From assembly GCF_016804325.1 (NCBI RefSeq), contig NZ_CP043627.1, forward strand, positions 2,555,001 through 2,619,000: 64,000 bases of DNA, in the 5' to 3' direction. The translations under genes were made by a program, and so were the position numbers. The notes below the pieces were generated by a model. It made no database searches, was not told the DNA's origin, and saw nothing but the letters and a program-made list of their open reading frames with translations. Positions 16,251 through 26,678 of the stretch are shown here, piece by piece. This DNA is from Methylobacterium aquaticum (GTDB lineage: Bacteria; Pseudomonadota; Alphaproteobacteria; Rhizobiales; Beijerinckiaceae). Within the stretch, counting starts at the first letter, position 1; each line of letters begins with the position of its first letter.

Positions 16251-17516
16251 ATGGAGACACCGACGCAAGCGGAGCCCGGAGGCTTTCGCTACGCCGACCT
16301 CACCCCGGCGACCGACTTCCTCACCATCCTCGACGACGCGCTCTACCGCGCCGTCCCGGAGGGCTGGTGGGTGGCGGTCACCGACGTGGTCGATTCGAGC
16401 GGCGCCATCGCGGCGGGGCGCTACCGGGCGGTGAACTTCGTCGGGGCGGCGGTGATCGCGGCCCTGCGCAACGCCCTCGGGCGGCGCGAGATGCAGCAGG
16501 ACCTTGCCTTCGTGTTCGGGGGCGACGGGGCGAGCGTGCTGGTCGCGCCCGGCGAGGACGCGGCGGCGCGAGAGGCGCTCGCCGCGACCGTGACCTGGGC
16601 CCGCGACGCGATGGGGCTGTCCCTGCGCGCCGCCCTGGTGCCGGTGGCGGCGATCCGCGCGGCCGGCCACGCGGTCGAGGTGGCGCGCTACGCGCCGTCG
16701 CCGGATGTCGCCTACGCCATGTTCATGGGCGGAGGCCTCGCCTTCGCCGAGCGTGCCCTCAAGCAGGGTCTCTACGCGGTCGCGCCGGCGCAAGCGGGCA
16801 CGCAGCCGGACCTCACCGGGCTGACCTGCCGGTTCGAGCCGGCGCGGGCCCGCCACGGCCTGATCCTGTCGATCCTGGTGGTGGCCGCCGAGGGTGCCGA
16901 CCGGGACGCCGCCCGGGCGGCGATCGCCGACGTGGTGCGGCTGGCCGCCGAGGCGCCGTCCCGCGGCCATCCCCTGCCGCCGGGCGGGCCCGCCTTGCAC
17001 TGGCCGCCGCCGGGATTCTCCCACGAGGTGCGGGCCCGCGGCCCCCTGTGGGGCTCCCTGCTGCTGCGGCGCCTCCACCTTCTCGGCGCGACGGTCGTCG
17101 CCCACCTGATCTTCCGCTTCGGCCTGCGCGTCGGCGGGTTCTCCGCGCCGCGCTACCTCGACGAACTGGTGGCGAACGCCGATTTCCGGAAATACGACGA
17201 CGGCCTGCGCATGACCCTCGATTGCGGGCCCGACCTCGCGGCGCGGATCGAGGCGCGGCTGGAGGCCGCCGAGGCGGCGGGGCTGGTGCGGTTCGGCCTG
17301 CACCGCCAGGCCGCGGCGCTCACCACCTGCATCACCCCGGTCGCGGCGTTGCGCGACCACGTCCACTTCGTCGACGGCGAGGATGGCGGCTACGCGCGGG
17401 CGGCGCAGGCGCTGAAGGCGAAGGAGGCCGCGCGCCGCGCGGATGGGCAGCCAGGGTCCGCAACCCGCGCGGCTGGCGCGGATCCGGGCACCGAATCGGC
17501 CCGGAGGCCGGTTTGA
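16251..17516 (+). CDS. DUF3095 family protein
   Basis: A 421-residue cytoplasmic protein matching DUF3095 in layout: an N-terminal VAVTDVVDSSGAIAAGRYR segment resembling a nucleotidyl-cyclase fold, then FVFGGDGASVL. The C-terminal third has the family-type RKYDDGLRMTLDC and a Cys/His-containing segment. The family has been proposed to relate to adenylate cyclases, but no activity is established. The true ATG is 16251; a TTG 9 bases upstream is less likely. Confidence 0.85.
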   Translation: METPTQAEPGGFRYADLTPATDFLTILDDALYRAVPEGWWVAVTDVVDSSGAIAAGRYRAVNFVGAAVIAALRNALGRREMQQDLAFVFGGDGASVLVAPGEDAAAREALAATVTWARDAMGLSLRAALVPVAAIRAAGHAVEVARYAPSPDVAYAMFMGGGLAFAERALKQGLYAVAPAQAGTQPDLTGLTCRFEPARARHGLILSILVVAAEGADRDAARAAIADVVRLAAEAPSRGHPLPPGGPALHWPPPGFSHEVRARGPLWGSLLLRRLHLLGATVVAHLIFRFGLRVGGFSAPRYLDELVANADFRKYDDGLRMTLDCGPDLAARIEARLEAAEAAGLVRFGLHRQAAALTTCITPVAALRDHVHFVDGEDGGYARAAQALKAKEAARRADGQPGSATRAAGADPGTESARRPV

Positions 17517-17654
17517 GGCGAGAGCGTGGCTGCGGAACCGGGCGGGCAGGCGATCGGTCGCAGCCCACCCTTGCGTCAAGAGAAGGGACTTGGTGACCAG
17601 ACTCACCGTATATCCCGCCTTTCCGATTCGAACTGGAACAGAGCCCCCTTGGAA

Positions 17655-18704
17655 ATGAACGACGCGGTGTGGACGGCTGAGGCGACCGAGAAGGCGGTCG
17701 CGCTGTGGATCGATGGACATGACCCGGCGGAGATCGCCGGCGTGATCGGCACGACGGTCGCCGATGTGATCGGCCGCGTGGCGCAGGCCGCACTGGCGCG
17801 GCAGCAGGCCAAGGCGGCGGAGAAGGCTGCGGCGGCCAAGGTCGCGGCACTCCCTGCGGTCCCCAGAGTGGAGCCGGTCGCCCGGGTCGAGCCCGCGCGG
17901 GCCGAGCCGGTGCCGCCGGCCGCCAAGGCGGAGCCCATCAAGGCCGAAGCCAAGGCCGAGCCCGCCAAGCCGGCCCCCCGGATCCTCCCTTCCCGGATCC
18001 TCACCGCGGATGCCGCCCCCGCCAAGGTCGTGACCAAGGCGGCTCCGGCCAAGCCTCCGGTCGCCAAGCCTCCGGTCGCCAAGCCCGCGGCGGCGACCAC
18101 GAAGCCCGCGGCGGCGCCCGTCGCGAAGCCCGCGGCACCGGTCGCCGAGAAGCCGGCCGCCAAGCCGGTCGTCGCCCCGCCGGCCCCCCGGGTCGAGGCG
18201 CCGGTGATGAGCGCGCGCGCCCTCGAGGAGGCCACCCGGGCGTTCCTGGCCGCCAACATGGCGCCGTCCCGCAAGGCGGCGCCCGCCCCGAAGGCCGCCC
18301 CGGCCCCCGCAGCCAGGGCCGAGGCCCCGCGGGTCCAGGCCCCGCCGCGCCCTGTCGAGGCTCCCGCCCGTCCGGTCGCCCCCGTCGTCCAGGCGGCCCC
18401 CGTCGCGGCGCCCGCGCCCATGATGACCGCTCCCGTCCCGGCCGAGACGACCGAGGGCGGCAGCCTCGTCGCGCTGCCGATGTCCCGCCGAGTGCCGGCG
18501 GCCGCGGCCGATGGCGGCGACGGCGTGCTGTTCCTCAAGGCCGGCCTGCTCGACTGCACCTTCCCGCTCTGGGCCGACGGCGACGGCACGGCGATCGAGT
18601 CGAAGCGCGTCTGCGGCTGCCGGGTGCTCACCGGCAAGCGCTGGTGCCGCACCCACTACGCCACCGTGTTCGAGCCGCCGAAGCGGCCGATGCGGGCGGC
18701 CTGA
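17655..18704 (+). CDS. GcrA-like cell-cycle regulator with long Ala/Pro/Lys linker
   Basis: A 349-residue protein with GcrA features at both ends: an N-terminal HTH (WTAEATEKAVALWIDGHDPAEIAGVIG) and a C-terminal LLDCTFPLW, CGCRVLTGKRWCRTHY module, which in GcrA contacts sigma-70. Between them is about 230 residues of Ala/Pro/Lys/Val low-complexity sequence with short repeats such as AKPPVAKPPVAKP. Canonical GcrA is roughly half this length. It probably regulates methylation-linked cell-cycle promoters as a paralogue or extended GcrA. Confidence 0.85.
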   Translation: MNDAVWTAEATEKAVALWIDGHDPAEIAGVIGTTVADVIGRVAQAALARQQAKAAEKAAAAKVAALPAVPRVEPVARVEPARAEPVPPAAKAEPIKAEAKAEPAKPAPRILPSRILTADAAPAKVVTKAAPAKPPVAKPPVAKPAAATTKPAAAPVAKPAAPVAEKPAAKPVVAPPAPRVEAPVMSARALEEATRAFLAANMAPSRKAAPAPKAAPAPAARAEAPRVQAPPRPVEAPARPVAPVVQAAPVAAPAPMMTAPVPAETTEGGSLVALPMSRRVPAAAADGGDGVLFLKAGLLDCTFPLWADGDGTAIESKRVCGCRVLTGKRWCRTHYATVFEPPKRPMRAA

Positions 18705-18738
18705 TGTCGATCCGGGCCCCGACCGGGGCCCGGATCCG

Positions 18739-19776
18739 TCATCCCGGCAGCACCACCATCACGTCCGGCTCGCGCCCGGTGGCCAGGGTGCCCTGGACGC
18801 GCCGCCCGTCGAGACCGACGACCGCGATCCGGTCGTCCTCCAGGGCCGCGAAGGCCAGCGGGCTCGACGGATGGCGGGCGAGCGCCACCGGCGCGGCCCC
18901 GAGCGGCACCACCGCCATCTCCTTCAGCGCAGGATCGAGGAGCGACAGGCTCTTCTCGGCGTAGTTCGCCAGGATCAGGTCGCCCTCCGTCCCGCAATCG
19001 ACCCGCACCACGTCCCCCCGCGTCGTCACCGTGCGGGTGATGGTCATCGCCTCGGTGGCGAGCGCGGTCAGGGTCGCGCTGCGGCGGTTGGCGACGTAGA
19101 GCGTCGCCTCGTCGGGGGAGAGCGCGCTGCCCTCCGGCCCCAGCCCGGTCGCGACGATGCGCGGGCCCTCCGCCGGCGCGAAGGGCCTGACCCGGCTCAC
19201 GGTGTTCGACAGGATGCTGACGACGTAGGCCGTCTCGCCGTCCCGCGACAGGGAGAAGAGGTGGCCCTTGATGCCGCCGGTCGCCACCGCCCGGTCCGGG
19301 CGCTCGGCCCGCGCCGGCGCGTCGAAGCCGAGGAGCACGTCGCGATCCTCGCTCAGCACGAACAGGCGGTCCCCGGCATCGAGCCGGATGCCGTGCAGGC
19401 GCCGGAACGGCGCGCAATCGATCGTGCGGGCGAGGCTCCGCGCGGCGAGATCGACGACGTAGACGGCGTCTCCCCCCGGGCCCGGCGTGGTCGAGGACTT
19501 GGCGCCGTATTGGGCGACGTAGGCGCGGGCCCCGGCCCGATCGACGACGAATTCGTGCGGGTATTCCCCCGGCAACTCGACCCGGCCCGTGCGCCGGCCG
19601 GTGGCGAGCTCGTAGAAGCCCAGGGCGCGGTCGCCCTTCTCCATCACCAGGAGGGTGTCGGAGCGGCCGGCTTCGCCGGTCCGGGTCGGGCCGGCCTGGG
19701 CCCGGGCGGAGCCCTGCGTCAGGGCGAGGGCGGCGAGGCCGGTCAGGCAGGTGCGGCGGTCGATGGCGGGGGGCAT
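18739..19776 (-). CDS. Secreted YVTN-type beta-propeller protein
   Basis: A 345-residue protein with a Tat-like signal (DRRTCLTGLAALALTQGSARA) when started at ATG 19776; a longer upstream frame adds only unlikely sequence. The mature part has repeated blades of the type seen in SPDEATLYVANRRSATLTAL and LSRDGETAYVVSILSNTVSR. Such propellers bind ligands or partners in the periplasm; no catalytic motif is visible. It is divergent from the porin gene, and converges with the GcrA-like gene with 34 bases between. Confidence 0.85.
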   Translation of the reverse strand: MPPAIDRRTCLTGLAALALTQGSARAQAGPTRTGEAGRSDTLLVMEKGDRALGFYELATGRRTGRVELPGEYPHEFVVDRAGARAYVAQYGAKSSTTPGPGGDAVYVVDLAARSLARTIDCAPFRRLHGIRLDAGDRLFVLSEDRDVLLGFDAPARAERPDRAVATGGIKGHLFSLSRDGETAYVVSILSNTVSRVRPFAPAEGPRIVATGLGPEGSALSPDEATLYVANRRSATLTALATEAMTITRTVTTRGDVVRVDCGTEGDLILANYAEKSLSLLDPALKEMAVVPLGAAPVALARHPSSPLAFAALEDDRIAVVGLDGRRVQGTLATGREPDVMVVLPG

Positions 19777-19951
19777 GCGGGTTCCTCGATCGTCCCCGAC
19801 ACAACCCGGAGGTGACGCGGCGGTTCGCCCCGCGCACGAGCGTGTCGCGCCCGCCACACCGCCCGGCGATCGTCGAGGAACCGGCAGAAGGTCGCATCGC
19901 CGTTACGCGAGAACGGGCAGGTATCCGGTATCCGTCGTGAGGACCCGGCCC

Positions 19952-21220
19952 ATGTCGCATCCCCGTTCCTGGCCTCTCGCCGCCCTCCTGCTCGCATCGC
20001 TCGGCCTGCCCGCCGCCGCCATCGAGGGACCGCCGGGTCCGTTCGGCGAAAAGCTGACCATCGACGAGCGCGGCATCACCCTGAAGTTCCCCGACGATGC
20101 CGCGACCCTGCGCATCGGCGGGCGCCTGCAGCTGGATTTCGGCACCGGGCGGGTGCAGCAGCGCGGCTTCGGCACGGTGTTCGACACGCCGATCGCCGTG
20201 CGCCGCTCTTGGATCGAGAGCTACCTCACCCTCGGCAAGCAGCTGGAACTCGCCTTCCAGTACGATTTCGCCGAGCCGAACCGGCCGATCAACGACGCGG
20301 TCGTCGCCTACAAGGGCTTCAAGAACGTCATCGTCGCGCTCGGCAACATGAAGGAGCCGTTCAGCCTCGACCAGCTGATCTCCGACAACAACACCCTGTT
20401 CACCGAGCGCTCGCTCGCCGACGCCTTCGCGCCGGCGCGCAATGTCGGCTTCGCCGTCGGGACCTACGGCCGGAACTGGACCGCGGTGACGAGCGTGTTC
20501 GGCGGCAACATCAACAACGCCGCCATCGGCGACCAGGGCATCGCCTCGACCACCCGCGTCACCTACGCCCCGTATCTCGGCGAGAACGGAATCGACGTCC
20601 TGCATTTCGGTGCCGCGGGCAGCTTCCGCTCGCTGCCGAACGACGGCAGCGCGCTCACCCTGTCGAGCCGCTCCGAGGCCTTCCTGTTCGCGCGGCAATT
20701 CGTGAATACCGGCGGCATCCGCGACGCGGCGAATATCGGCCGCGTCGGGCTCGAGGCGGCGTGGCAGGCCGGGCCGTTCCGGCTCCAGGCCGAGTACATC
20801 CTGACCGAGATCGGCCGCTTCGGTGGTGCGCCGTCCCTGAGCTTCCAGGGCGGCTACGTCCAGGCCGGCCTGATCCTCAACGGCAAGGGCCGGCGCTACC
20901 AGATCGCCCCGAACTACGCGACGGAATATGGAGTGTTCGGGGGCGTGCAGGTCGAGGAGGCGCAGCGCGTCAGCCGCGGCGGCACCGGGGTGTTCGAGCT
21001 GGGGCTGCGCTACAGCGCCATCGACCTCGAGGACCGCTCCATCCGCGGCGGCATCGAGCATGATTTCACCGCCGGCGTGAACTGGTACCCGGACCGCAAC
21101 ATCCGCTTCGTGTTCGACTACGTCCGCTCCCACACCTCGCCCTCGCCGGCGAGCCTGAACTTCAACCGCCGGACGATCGACGCGGATGCGTTCATCGGGC
21201 GGGCGCAGTTGTTCTGGTAG
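19952..21220 (+). CDS. OprO/OprP-type phosphate-selective porin
   Basis: A 422-residue outer-membrane protein with a signal peptide (LAALLLASLGLPAAAIEG) and alternating hydrophobic beta strands ending in a terminal aromatic (AQLFW), as expected for a barrel. LRIGGRLQLDF and NMKEPFSLDQLISDNN are typical of the OprO/OprP family, which passes phosphate or pyrophosphate, although related porins have other selectivity. No phosphate-transport genes are adjacent. Confidence 0.88.
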   Translation: MSHPRSWPLAALLLASLGLPAAAIEGPPGPFGEKLTIDERGITLKFPDDAATLRIGGRLQLDFGTGRVQQRGFGTVFDTPIAVRRSWIESYLTLGKQLELAFQYDFAEPNRPINDAVVAYKGFKNVIVALGNMKEPFSLDQLISDNNTLFTERSLADAFAPARNVGFAVGTYGRNWTAVTSVFGGNINNAAIGDQGIASTTRVTYAPYLGENGIDVLHFGAAGSFRSLPNDGSALTLSSRSEAFLFARQFVNTGGIRDAANIGRVGLEAAWQAGPFRLQAEYILTEIGRFGGAPSLSFQGGYVQAGLILNGKGRRYQIAPNYATEYGVFGGVQVEEAQRVSRGGTGVFELGLRYSAIDLEDRSIRGGIEHDFTAGVNWYPDRNIRFVFDYVRSHTSPSPASLNFNRRTIDADAFIGRAQLFW

Positions 21221-21357
21221 AAACGACGACCTCCTTCGCAAGCCGATCGACCACCATCACATCCTCTGCATCGTGCCGGGGCCGCGCAGCGGAGCCCGGA
21301 ATGACGCGGAGGGTATCAGAGCCTGTTTGATCGACTTAAGCACTTACTCCCACACAC

Positions 21358-21480
21358 GACCTCATCCTGAGGTGTCAGTCGATTGACAATCGACTGACCT
21401 CGAAGGAGGACTCCAGGGATCGCGAAGACTTCTGGAGCCCTCCTTCGAGGCTCCTTTCAGTCGCACCTCAGGATGAGGTC
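21358..21480. repeat. Nested inverted-repeat element
   Basis: The gap 21221-21534 holds no gene. Perfect 17-base outer arms GACCTCATCCTGAGGTG (21358-21374) and CACCTCAGGATGAGGTC (21464-21480) enclose a 12+12-base palindrome (21374-21385 and 21387-21398) and a third pair, CCTCGAAGGAGG facing CCTCCTTCGAGG. It follows the porin and lies before the convergent transpeptidase stop. It looks like a small non-coding mobile or REP-type element. Confidence 0.75.
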
Positions 21481-21534
21481 GCTGATGGAATAGAAAATCC
21501 CCTTGCGATGCCGCTTTTGCACCTCAACCGGGCT

Positions 21535-22788
21535 TTAACGCACCACCGCGAACTTCGCCGTCAGAAACCGCGGCCGGGCCGGCTCGGGCGAGGCCGCAAG
21601 CGTGAGGCGGGACGGTTCCTCCGCCAGGCGCAGGCGCGAGAACGGCGACGGCTCGGTCTCGATCATCGGCAGGGGCACGAAGGCGGCCGCGACCTGGATC
21701 GGGTGGATCGGCGGGGGCGGGCGGCGGCGGGCCGGGATCACCACCACCTCGCGGCCGGCCAGCGGCAGGGCCTCGGGCCGGCTGACGTCGCCGAAGCCCG
21801 CCGGCACGATGAAGGATGCAAACGGGCTCGCCGCCGCGGCGCCGACGGGCGCGTAGGCGGTGGCGCCGGTGACCGTCGCCGTGCTGGCGACGGCGGCAGC
21901 ACTCATCGTAGCCCCAAGAACTTGGGCGCGTTTCAGGATCGCGGTGAAGCTCGGATGCTGGCCGCCATCGGCGTAGGTGGTGCGCACCGCCTCCACCCCG
22001 CCCTCGACCAGGGCCTGGATGCGGGCCTCCTCCTCGCCGCGCCGCGCCACCGCCAGGGCCTCGACCGCCGGGTCGGGATAGGGGGAAAAGGTGTAGCGTC
22101 CGCCCTCGACGCCGACCAGCGGCTCGCGGCCCGTCGCCTCGAACCGGTCCGAACCCTCCTTGAGTTGGCGCCAGAAGGCGATGTGCCGGTCGGTGCGGTG
22201 GCGCGCCATCGCGCGGGCGGTCATCCGGAACGGAAAGGCCTGGAACTGGAACGCCGCCTGTCCGCCGGCGAGGGCGTCGCGCACGAGCGCGTAGATCTCG
22301 CCGACCTGCCGGTCGGTCATGGCAAAGCAGCCGGCCGAGGAGCAGGTGCCATGCACCATGAGCGCCGAGCCGGTGCCGCCATGGGCCCGGTCGTAGGCGT
22401 TGGGATAGCCGACGTCGAAGGAGAGGTAATAGGCCGAGTTCGGGTTCAGCTGGCGAGAAGCCACCGAATAGAAGCCCTCCGGCGCCTGGCGGTCGCCGTT
22501 CCGGGTCTTGGGACCGAGCTGGCCCGACCAGCGGCAGATCGGGAAGGTCTTGAGGTGGACGAAGCGGCCATCCGCCGCCCGCTTCCACACCTCGATCTCG
22601 GATTCCTGCTTGTAGGCCCGCAGCAGCACCGGCGCCGATGGCGCCATGGTGCGCGCCGCCATCAGGGCGAGGGTGGCCGGCGGCACCGGGGCGAGATGCT
22701 TGGGCGCCGCCTGGACGGGGAGGGGGACCGCCATAAGGGCCGCCGAGACGGCCGTCAGGCACAGGATCGTCCGTCCCCGCAAGGCCAT
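21535..22788 (-). CDS. L,D-transpeptidase family protein (YafK-like)
   Basis: A 417-residue periplasmic protein with a signal peptide (ILCLTAVSAALMAVPLPVQA) from ATG 22788. The YkuD-type catalytic block is MVHGTCSSAGCFAM, with His146 and Cys154. ICRWSGQLGPK and RQAPEGFYSV are typical of the YafK/DpaA subgroup, which processes peptidoglycan cross-links or lipoprotein attachment. A long Ala/Pro-rich C-terminal tail of about 150 residues has no recognised domain. Confidence 0.88.
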   Translation of the reverse strand: MALRGRTILCLTAVSAALMAVPLPVQAAPKHLAPVPPATLALMAARTMAPSAPVLLRAYKQESEIEVWKRAADGRFVHLKTFPICRWSGQLGPKTRNGDRQAPEGFYSVASRQLNPNSAYYLSFDVGYPNAYDRAHGGTGSALMVHGTCSSAGCFAMTDRQVGEIYALVRDALAGGQAAFQFQAFPFRMTARAMARHRTDRHIAFWRQLKEGSDRFEATGREPLVGVEGGRYTFSPYPDPAVEALAVARRGEEEARIQALVEGGVEAVRTTYADGGQHPSFTAILKRAQVLGATMSAAAVASTATVTGATAYAPVGAAAASPFASFIVPAGFGDVSRPEALPLAGREVVVIPARRRPPPPIHPIQVAAAFVPLPMIETEPSPFSRLRLAEEPSRLTLAASPEPARPRFLTAKFAVVR

Positions 22789-23019
22789 TCCCCGTCGCTC
22801 CCTTCCTCGCCCGCGCCGGGCATGGCACGGCAATGTGGCGGTTTTCGCGCGGCAGCCTGCCATCGAACACTGTCGAGAGGCTGAACGGCAAAGCTTTGTC
22901 CTGCGCGCAGGGACAGTCTGTTCGAGACGGAGCGCGGCTGACATTCGCAAGGTTTCGTTAACGTCTTGTTCGTTCCTGGCCGTCAGCATGGGCGGCCTCG
23001 TCCCTCGCGGGGACACCGG

Positions 23020-23343
23020 ATGACGGAGGCTGCGATGCCCGAGACCGGACGACGCTGGCTGCGGCTGGTGGAGGGGGACGCGCCGGAGGCGGACGGACCG
23101 CTGCCGGGAGAGGCCGGAATCCGGCGCCTCGCCGCCCTGCGGGGCCAGTTGCGCAACCAGCTCGCGGCCCTGCGGGATGCGCCGGTCTCGGCCGTGGCGC
23201 GGGCGAACCCGGAGGACGCCGAGGCCGCGGCCGCCCTCGACCGGCTGGTCGTCGAGGTCACGCGGCTCGCGGAAGGCTGGGATCGCCTCGCGGCGGCGGT
23301 CGCGGCCCTGTCGGCGAGTGACGGGGCGCCGCCGGAGGAGTAG
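23020..23343 (+). CDS. Hypothetical protein, helical
   Basis: A 107-residue protein, acidic and Ala-rich, predicted to be mostly helical ([15 protein letters not shown] and [20 protein letters not shown]). No signal peptide or known domain. It precedes speG by 35 bases on the same strand. Coding character is good at third positions, so the gene is probably real, but no function can be given. Confidence 0.65.
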   Translation: MTEAAMPETGRRWLRLVEGDAPEADGPLPGEAGIRRLAALRGQLRNQLAALRDAPVSAVARANPEDAEAAAALDRLVVEVTRLAEGWDRLAAAVAALSASDGAPPEE

Positions 23344-23378
23344 GATCGGGGCCTTCCGCCGACACCGTTCGAACGACC

Positions 23379-23933
23379 ATGGCCCCGAATCCCAAGCTGC
23401 GACCGCTGGAACGCGAAGACCTGCTCTTCGTGCACCAGTTGAACAACAACGACAGCATCATGCGCTACTGGTTCGAGGAGGCCTACGAATCCTTCGCCGA
23501 GCTGGCGCAGCTCTACGAGCGCAACATCCACAACCAGACCGAGCGGCGCTTCATCATCGCCACCCCGGAGAACGAGCGCGCCGGCCTGGTCGAGCTGGTG
23601 GAGATCAACCACCTGCACCGCTCCTGCGAGTTCCAGATCGCGATCCACCCGTCCTTCCAGGGCCGCGGCTACGCCCTGCGGGCGACGCAGATCGCCATGG
23701 ACTACGCCTTCAAGGTGCTCAACATCCACAAGCTCTACCTGCACGTGGACAAGGACAACCGGCGCGCCATCGGCATCTACGAGGCCTGCGGCTTCGAGAC
23801 CGAGGGCATCCTGCGCGACGAGTTCTTCGTCAACGGCAAGTATCGCGACGCGGTGCGGATGTGCATGTTCCAGCCGGCCTACCTGTCCCGGCGCGGCGGC
23901 GGCGACGTCAACGAGCCGGTGCTGAAGACCTGA
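23379..23933 (+). CDS. speG: Spermidine N-acetyltransferase SpeG
   Basis: A 184-residue GNAT enzyme that acetylates spermidine or spermine with acetyl-CoA. It is close to known SpeG along its length: [48 protein letters not shown], the acetyl-CoA loop [10 protein letters not shown] and the C-terminal [12 protein letters not shown]. No polyamine genes are adjacent, and it appears to be transcribed alone or with the small upstream gene. Confidence 0.92.
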   Translation: MAPNPKLRPLEREDLLFVHQLNNNDSIMRYWFEEAYESFAELAQLYERNIHNQTERRFIIATPENERAGLVELVEINHLHRSCEFQIAIHPSFQGRGYALRATQIAMDYAFKVLNIHKLYLHVDKDNRRAIGIYEACGFETEGILRDEFFVNGKYRDAVRMCMFQPAYLSRRGGGDVNEPVLKT

Positions 23934-24042
23934 CAGCGGGCGCCGCGCGCGGGGCACGATCCCCGGAATGCGACGGCACTCCCCCTGGCGCCGGCCGGCC
24001 CGGCTCCCCTATTGAGGGGGCCGACCGGGAGCCCCCAAAACC

Positions 24043-24291
24043 TTGCTGCGCGAAACCTACCACATCGAGATCATCGGCCCCGAGGACGCGCCGGTCCAGC
24101 GCGCCTCGATCCGCAGTACCGGCCTCGACGCCGCCCGCGAGCGGGCCCTGCGCCTGTTCCGCCGCGCCCGGGTGCCGCAGCGCTCAGGCCCCGCGGCGGA
24201 GGCCGTGCGCATCGTGGATGGCGCCGGCACCGAGGTGTTCCGCTGGAGCGTGTGGGACGAGGGCACCGGGCCGGGACGCTCGCGGGGATAG
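24043..24291 (+). CDS. Small hypothetical protein
   Basis: An 82-residue protein, apparently from TTG 24043, with [13 protein letters not shown], a basic helix and [19 protein letters not shown] at the end. Almost every codon ends in G or C, which supports real coding. Its 3' part is antisense to the extended tail of the kinase gene at 24057-26678, which probably should stop before it. No function recognised. Confidence 0.6.
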   Translation: MLRETYHIEIIGPEDAPVQRASIRSTGLDAARERALRLFRRARVPQRSGPAAEAVRIVDGAGTEVFRWSVWDEGTGPGRSRG

Positions 24292-26678
24292 GCGCCCTCA
24301 TCCCCCTCCGGCCCCGTCCTCGCCGCCAACTCGTCGATCAGCCCTTGCATCGAGGCCGGGACCGCATCCGGCACCTGCCCGGCATACATGGTCCGCAACA
24401 GGTTGCCGATCTCGCCGAGCGACACGCTGCCCTTGACGATCACCCGCTCGGTGTCGCGGCCGAGGCGCTCCTTCTCGGCGGGGGTGATGTCCTTGGCGGT
24501 CAGCACCACCACCGGCACGTCGGCGCCGTCGGGCCGGGCGCGGAGCTGGGTCAGGAAGGCGAAACCGTCCATCACCGGCATCATCAGGTCGAGGAGGATC
24601 AGGGAGGGCCGGCCCTCGTCGAGGCGCTGGAGGCCGGCGGCGCCGTTCTCCGCCTCGCGCACGGTCCAGCCGTCCCGGGACAGGCTGCGGCGCAGGCGCT
24701 CGCGGGCATCGTCGTCGTCGTCGACGAGCAGCACCGTGCCGGGGGCATCACTGGGGCGGTAGCGCTCCATCAATCCCTTGAGATGGTCCCAGTCGATCGG
24801 CTTGACGAGGTAGTCGGTGGCCCCCAGCGCCCGGCCGAGGCCCTGCTCGTTGACCACCGAGGTCATGATCACCGGGGTCGCGGCGAGGTCCGGGTCGGTG
24901 CGGATGGCGTGCAGCACCGACCAGCCGTCCATCCTGGGCATCTCGACGTCGAGGAGGATCGCCCGGGGTTTCAGCGCCCGGGCCAGCGCCAGGCCGGCCT
25001 TGCCGTCATTGGCGGTGCGCACCCGGAACCCCTCGCGCTCGAGGAAACGCGACAGCAGCTCCCGCGCCGCCGGGTCGTCGTCGACGAGGAGCACCGTGTC
25101 GTGGCGTGCGGCCTCCGCCTTGGCCTCGGCGATGGCCCGCACCTCCTCCGGGCTGTGCTCGTCGTCCTGCGCCGTCAGCAGGGCCGGCAGCCGGATGGTG
25201 AAGGTCGCGCCCTCGCCGTAGGTCGAGGTCACGGCGATGTCGCCGCCCATGCGCCGGCAGAAGGCGCGGGTGATGGCGAGCCCCAGCCCGGTGCCGCCGA
25301 ATTGCCGGGTGGTCGATTCGTCGGCCTGGGCGAAGCGCTCGAACAGCCGCCCGCATTGCTCGGGCGTGAGGCCGATGCCGGTATCCGTGACCGCGAAGGT
25401 CAGCCAGTCGGCCCCGTCGACCGCCTCGCGCCGGGCCGAGAGGGTGATGGTGCCGCCTTCCGTGAACTTCGCCGCGTTGCCGAGGAGATTGACGAGGCAC
25501 TGGCGCACCTTGCCCTGGTCCTGGCGCATGGTGCCGGCCTCGTCGGCAATGTCGAGGACGAGGCGGTTGCGCTTCTTGGCGATCAGCGAGTCGGTCGCCG
25601 CCACCACGTCGTCGATCATCGCCGTGACGGCGAAGTCCTCGGCCGCCACCGTCATGCGGCCGGCCTCGATCTTCGAGATGTCGAGGACGTCGTTGATGAG
25701 GCCGAGCAGGTGGCGCGCCGACGATTCGATCTTGCGCAGATCCGGCAGCAGCTCGGCCTGGCCGAGATCCTCCAGCTCCTCGGCCAGCATCTCCGAATAG
25801 CCGATCACCGCCGAGAGCGGGGTGCGCAGCTCGTGGCTCATGTTGGCGATGAACTGGCTCTTGGCGCGGTTGGCGGCCTCGGCGGCGTGGCGGGCGCGCT
25901 CGATCTCGGCCTCGGCCTCCTTGCGGTCACTGATGTCGACATGCATGCCGACCCACTCGCGCAAGCTCCCGTCCTCGGCGGTGACGGGGGCGGCGCGCAC
26001 CTCCATGTGGCGCCAGGCGCCGTCGCGCCGGCGCATCCGGTACTCGATCTCGAAGGGCATGCGCGTCTCGACCGCCCGCGCCCAGGCATCGGCGGCCCGG
26101 GCCCGGTCGTCCGGATGCACCGCATCGACCCAGCCCCAGCCCTGCGCCTCCTCGTCGCTCTGGCCGGTATAGGCGGTCCAGCGCCACTGCCCGATCGAGA
26201 GCTCGCCAGAGGCATCCGCCGACCAGATCATCGCCGCGGCGCTGTCGACGAGGGCGCGGAAGCGGTCCTGGGCGTGGCGCAGGCGCTCCTCGGCGGCACG
26301 CCTGCGGGTGATGTCGGTGTTGGTGCCGTACCAGCGCACGATCTGCCCGGAGGCATCGCGGAACGGCCGGGCCCGGGACAGGAACCAGCGGTAGACCCCG
26401 TCGGCCCCTTTCAGCGGAAACGTGTCCTCCCACGGCTCGCCGGTCTCGAAGGCGCGGCGGAAGCGCGCCTCGACCCGCTCGAGGTGGTCCGGGTGGTGGA
26501 CGCTGCGCCAGCCCCAGCCCTGCATCGATTCGAGGGTGGTGCCGGTGTAGTCGTACCAGCGCTGATTGTACCAGACGATATTGCCGTCGGCCTCGGCGAT
26601 CCAGGCGAGCTGCGGCAGCGACTCGGCGAGGTTGCGGTAATCGTCCTCCCGCAGGTGTGCGTCGCTCATCGGATGCAT
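24057..26678 (-). CDS. Hybrid histidine kinase, PAS-PAS-HisKA-HATPase-REC-REC
   Basis: A soluble sensor kinase: two PAS domains (about 10-130 and 135-255), HisKA with His282 in [10 protein letters not shown], an HATPase domain ([24 protein letters not shown]), then two receiver domains with LVDDD and phospho-acceptor segments [11 protein letters not shown] and [11 protein letters not shown]. No membrane segment is seen, so it senses a cytoplasmic cue. The last 80 or so residues read antisense to the small gene at 24043. One extra base in the run of five C at 24302-24306 would end it at 24298 as a 793-residue protein. No partner regulator is adjacent. Confidence 0.88.
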   Translation of the reverse strand: MHPMSDAHLREDDYRNLAESLPQLAWIAEADGNIVWYNQRWYDYTGTTLESMQGWGWRSVHHPDHLERVEARFRRAFETGEPWEDTFPLKGADGVYRWFLSRARPFRDASGQIVRWYGTNTDITRRRAAEERLRHAQDRFRALVDSAAAMIWSADASGELSIGQWRWTAYTGQSDEEAQGWGWVDAVHPDDRARAADAWARAVETRMPFEIEYRMRRRDGAWRHMEVRAAPVTAEDGSLREWVGMHVDISDRKEAEAEIERARHAAEAANRAKSQFIANMSHELRTPLSAVIGYSEMLAEELEDLGQAELLPDLRKIESSARHLLGLINDVLDISKIEAGRMTVAAEDFAVTAMIDDVVAATDSLIAKKRNRLVLDIADEAGTMRQDQGKVRQCLVNLLGNAAKFTEGGTITLSARREAVDGADWLTFAVTDTGIGLTPEQCGRLFERFAQADESTTRQFGGTGLGLAITRAFCRRMGGDIAVTSTYGEGATFTIRLPALLTAQDDEHSPEEVRAIAEAKAEAARHDTVLLVDDDPAARELLSRFLEREGFRVRTANDGKAGLALARALKPRAILLDVEMPRMDGWSVLHAIRTDPDLAATPVIMTSVVNEQGLGRALGATDYLVKPIDWDHLKGLMERYRPSDAPGTVLLVDDDDDARERLRRSLSRDGWTVREAENGAAGLQRLDEGRPSLILLDLMMPVMDGFAFLTQLRARPDGADVPVVVLTAKDITPAEKERLGRDTERVIVKGSVSLGEIGNLLRTMYAGQVPDAVPASMQGLIDELAARTGPEGDEGAYPRERPGPVPSSHTLQRNTSVPAPSTMRTASAAGPERCGTRARRNRRRARSRAASRPVLRIEARWTGASSGPMISMW

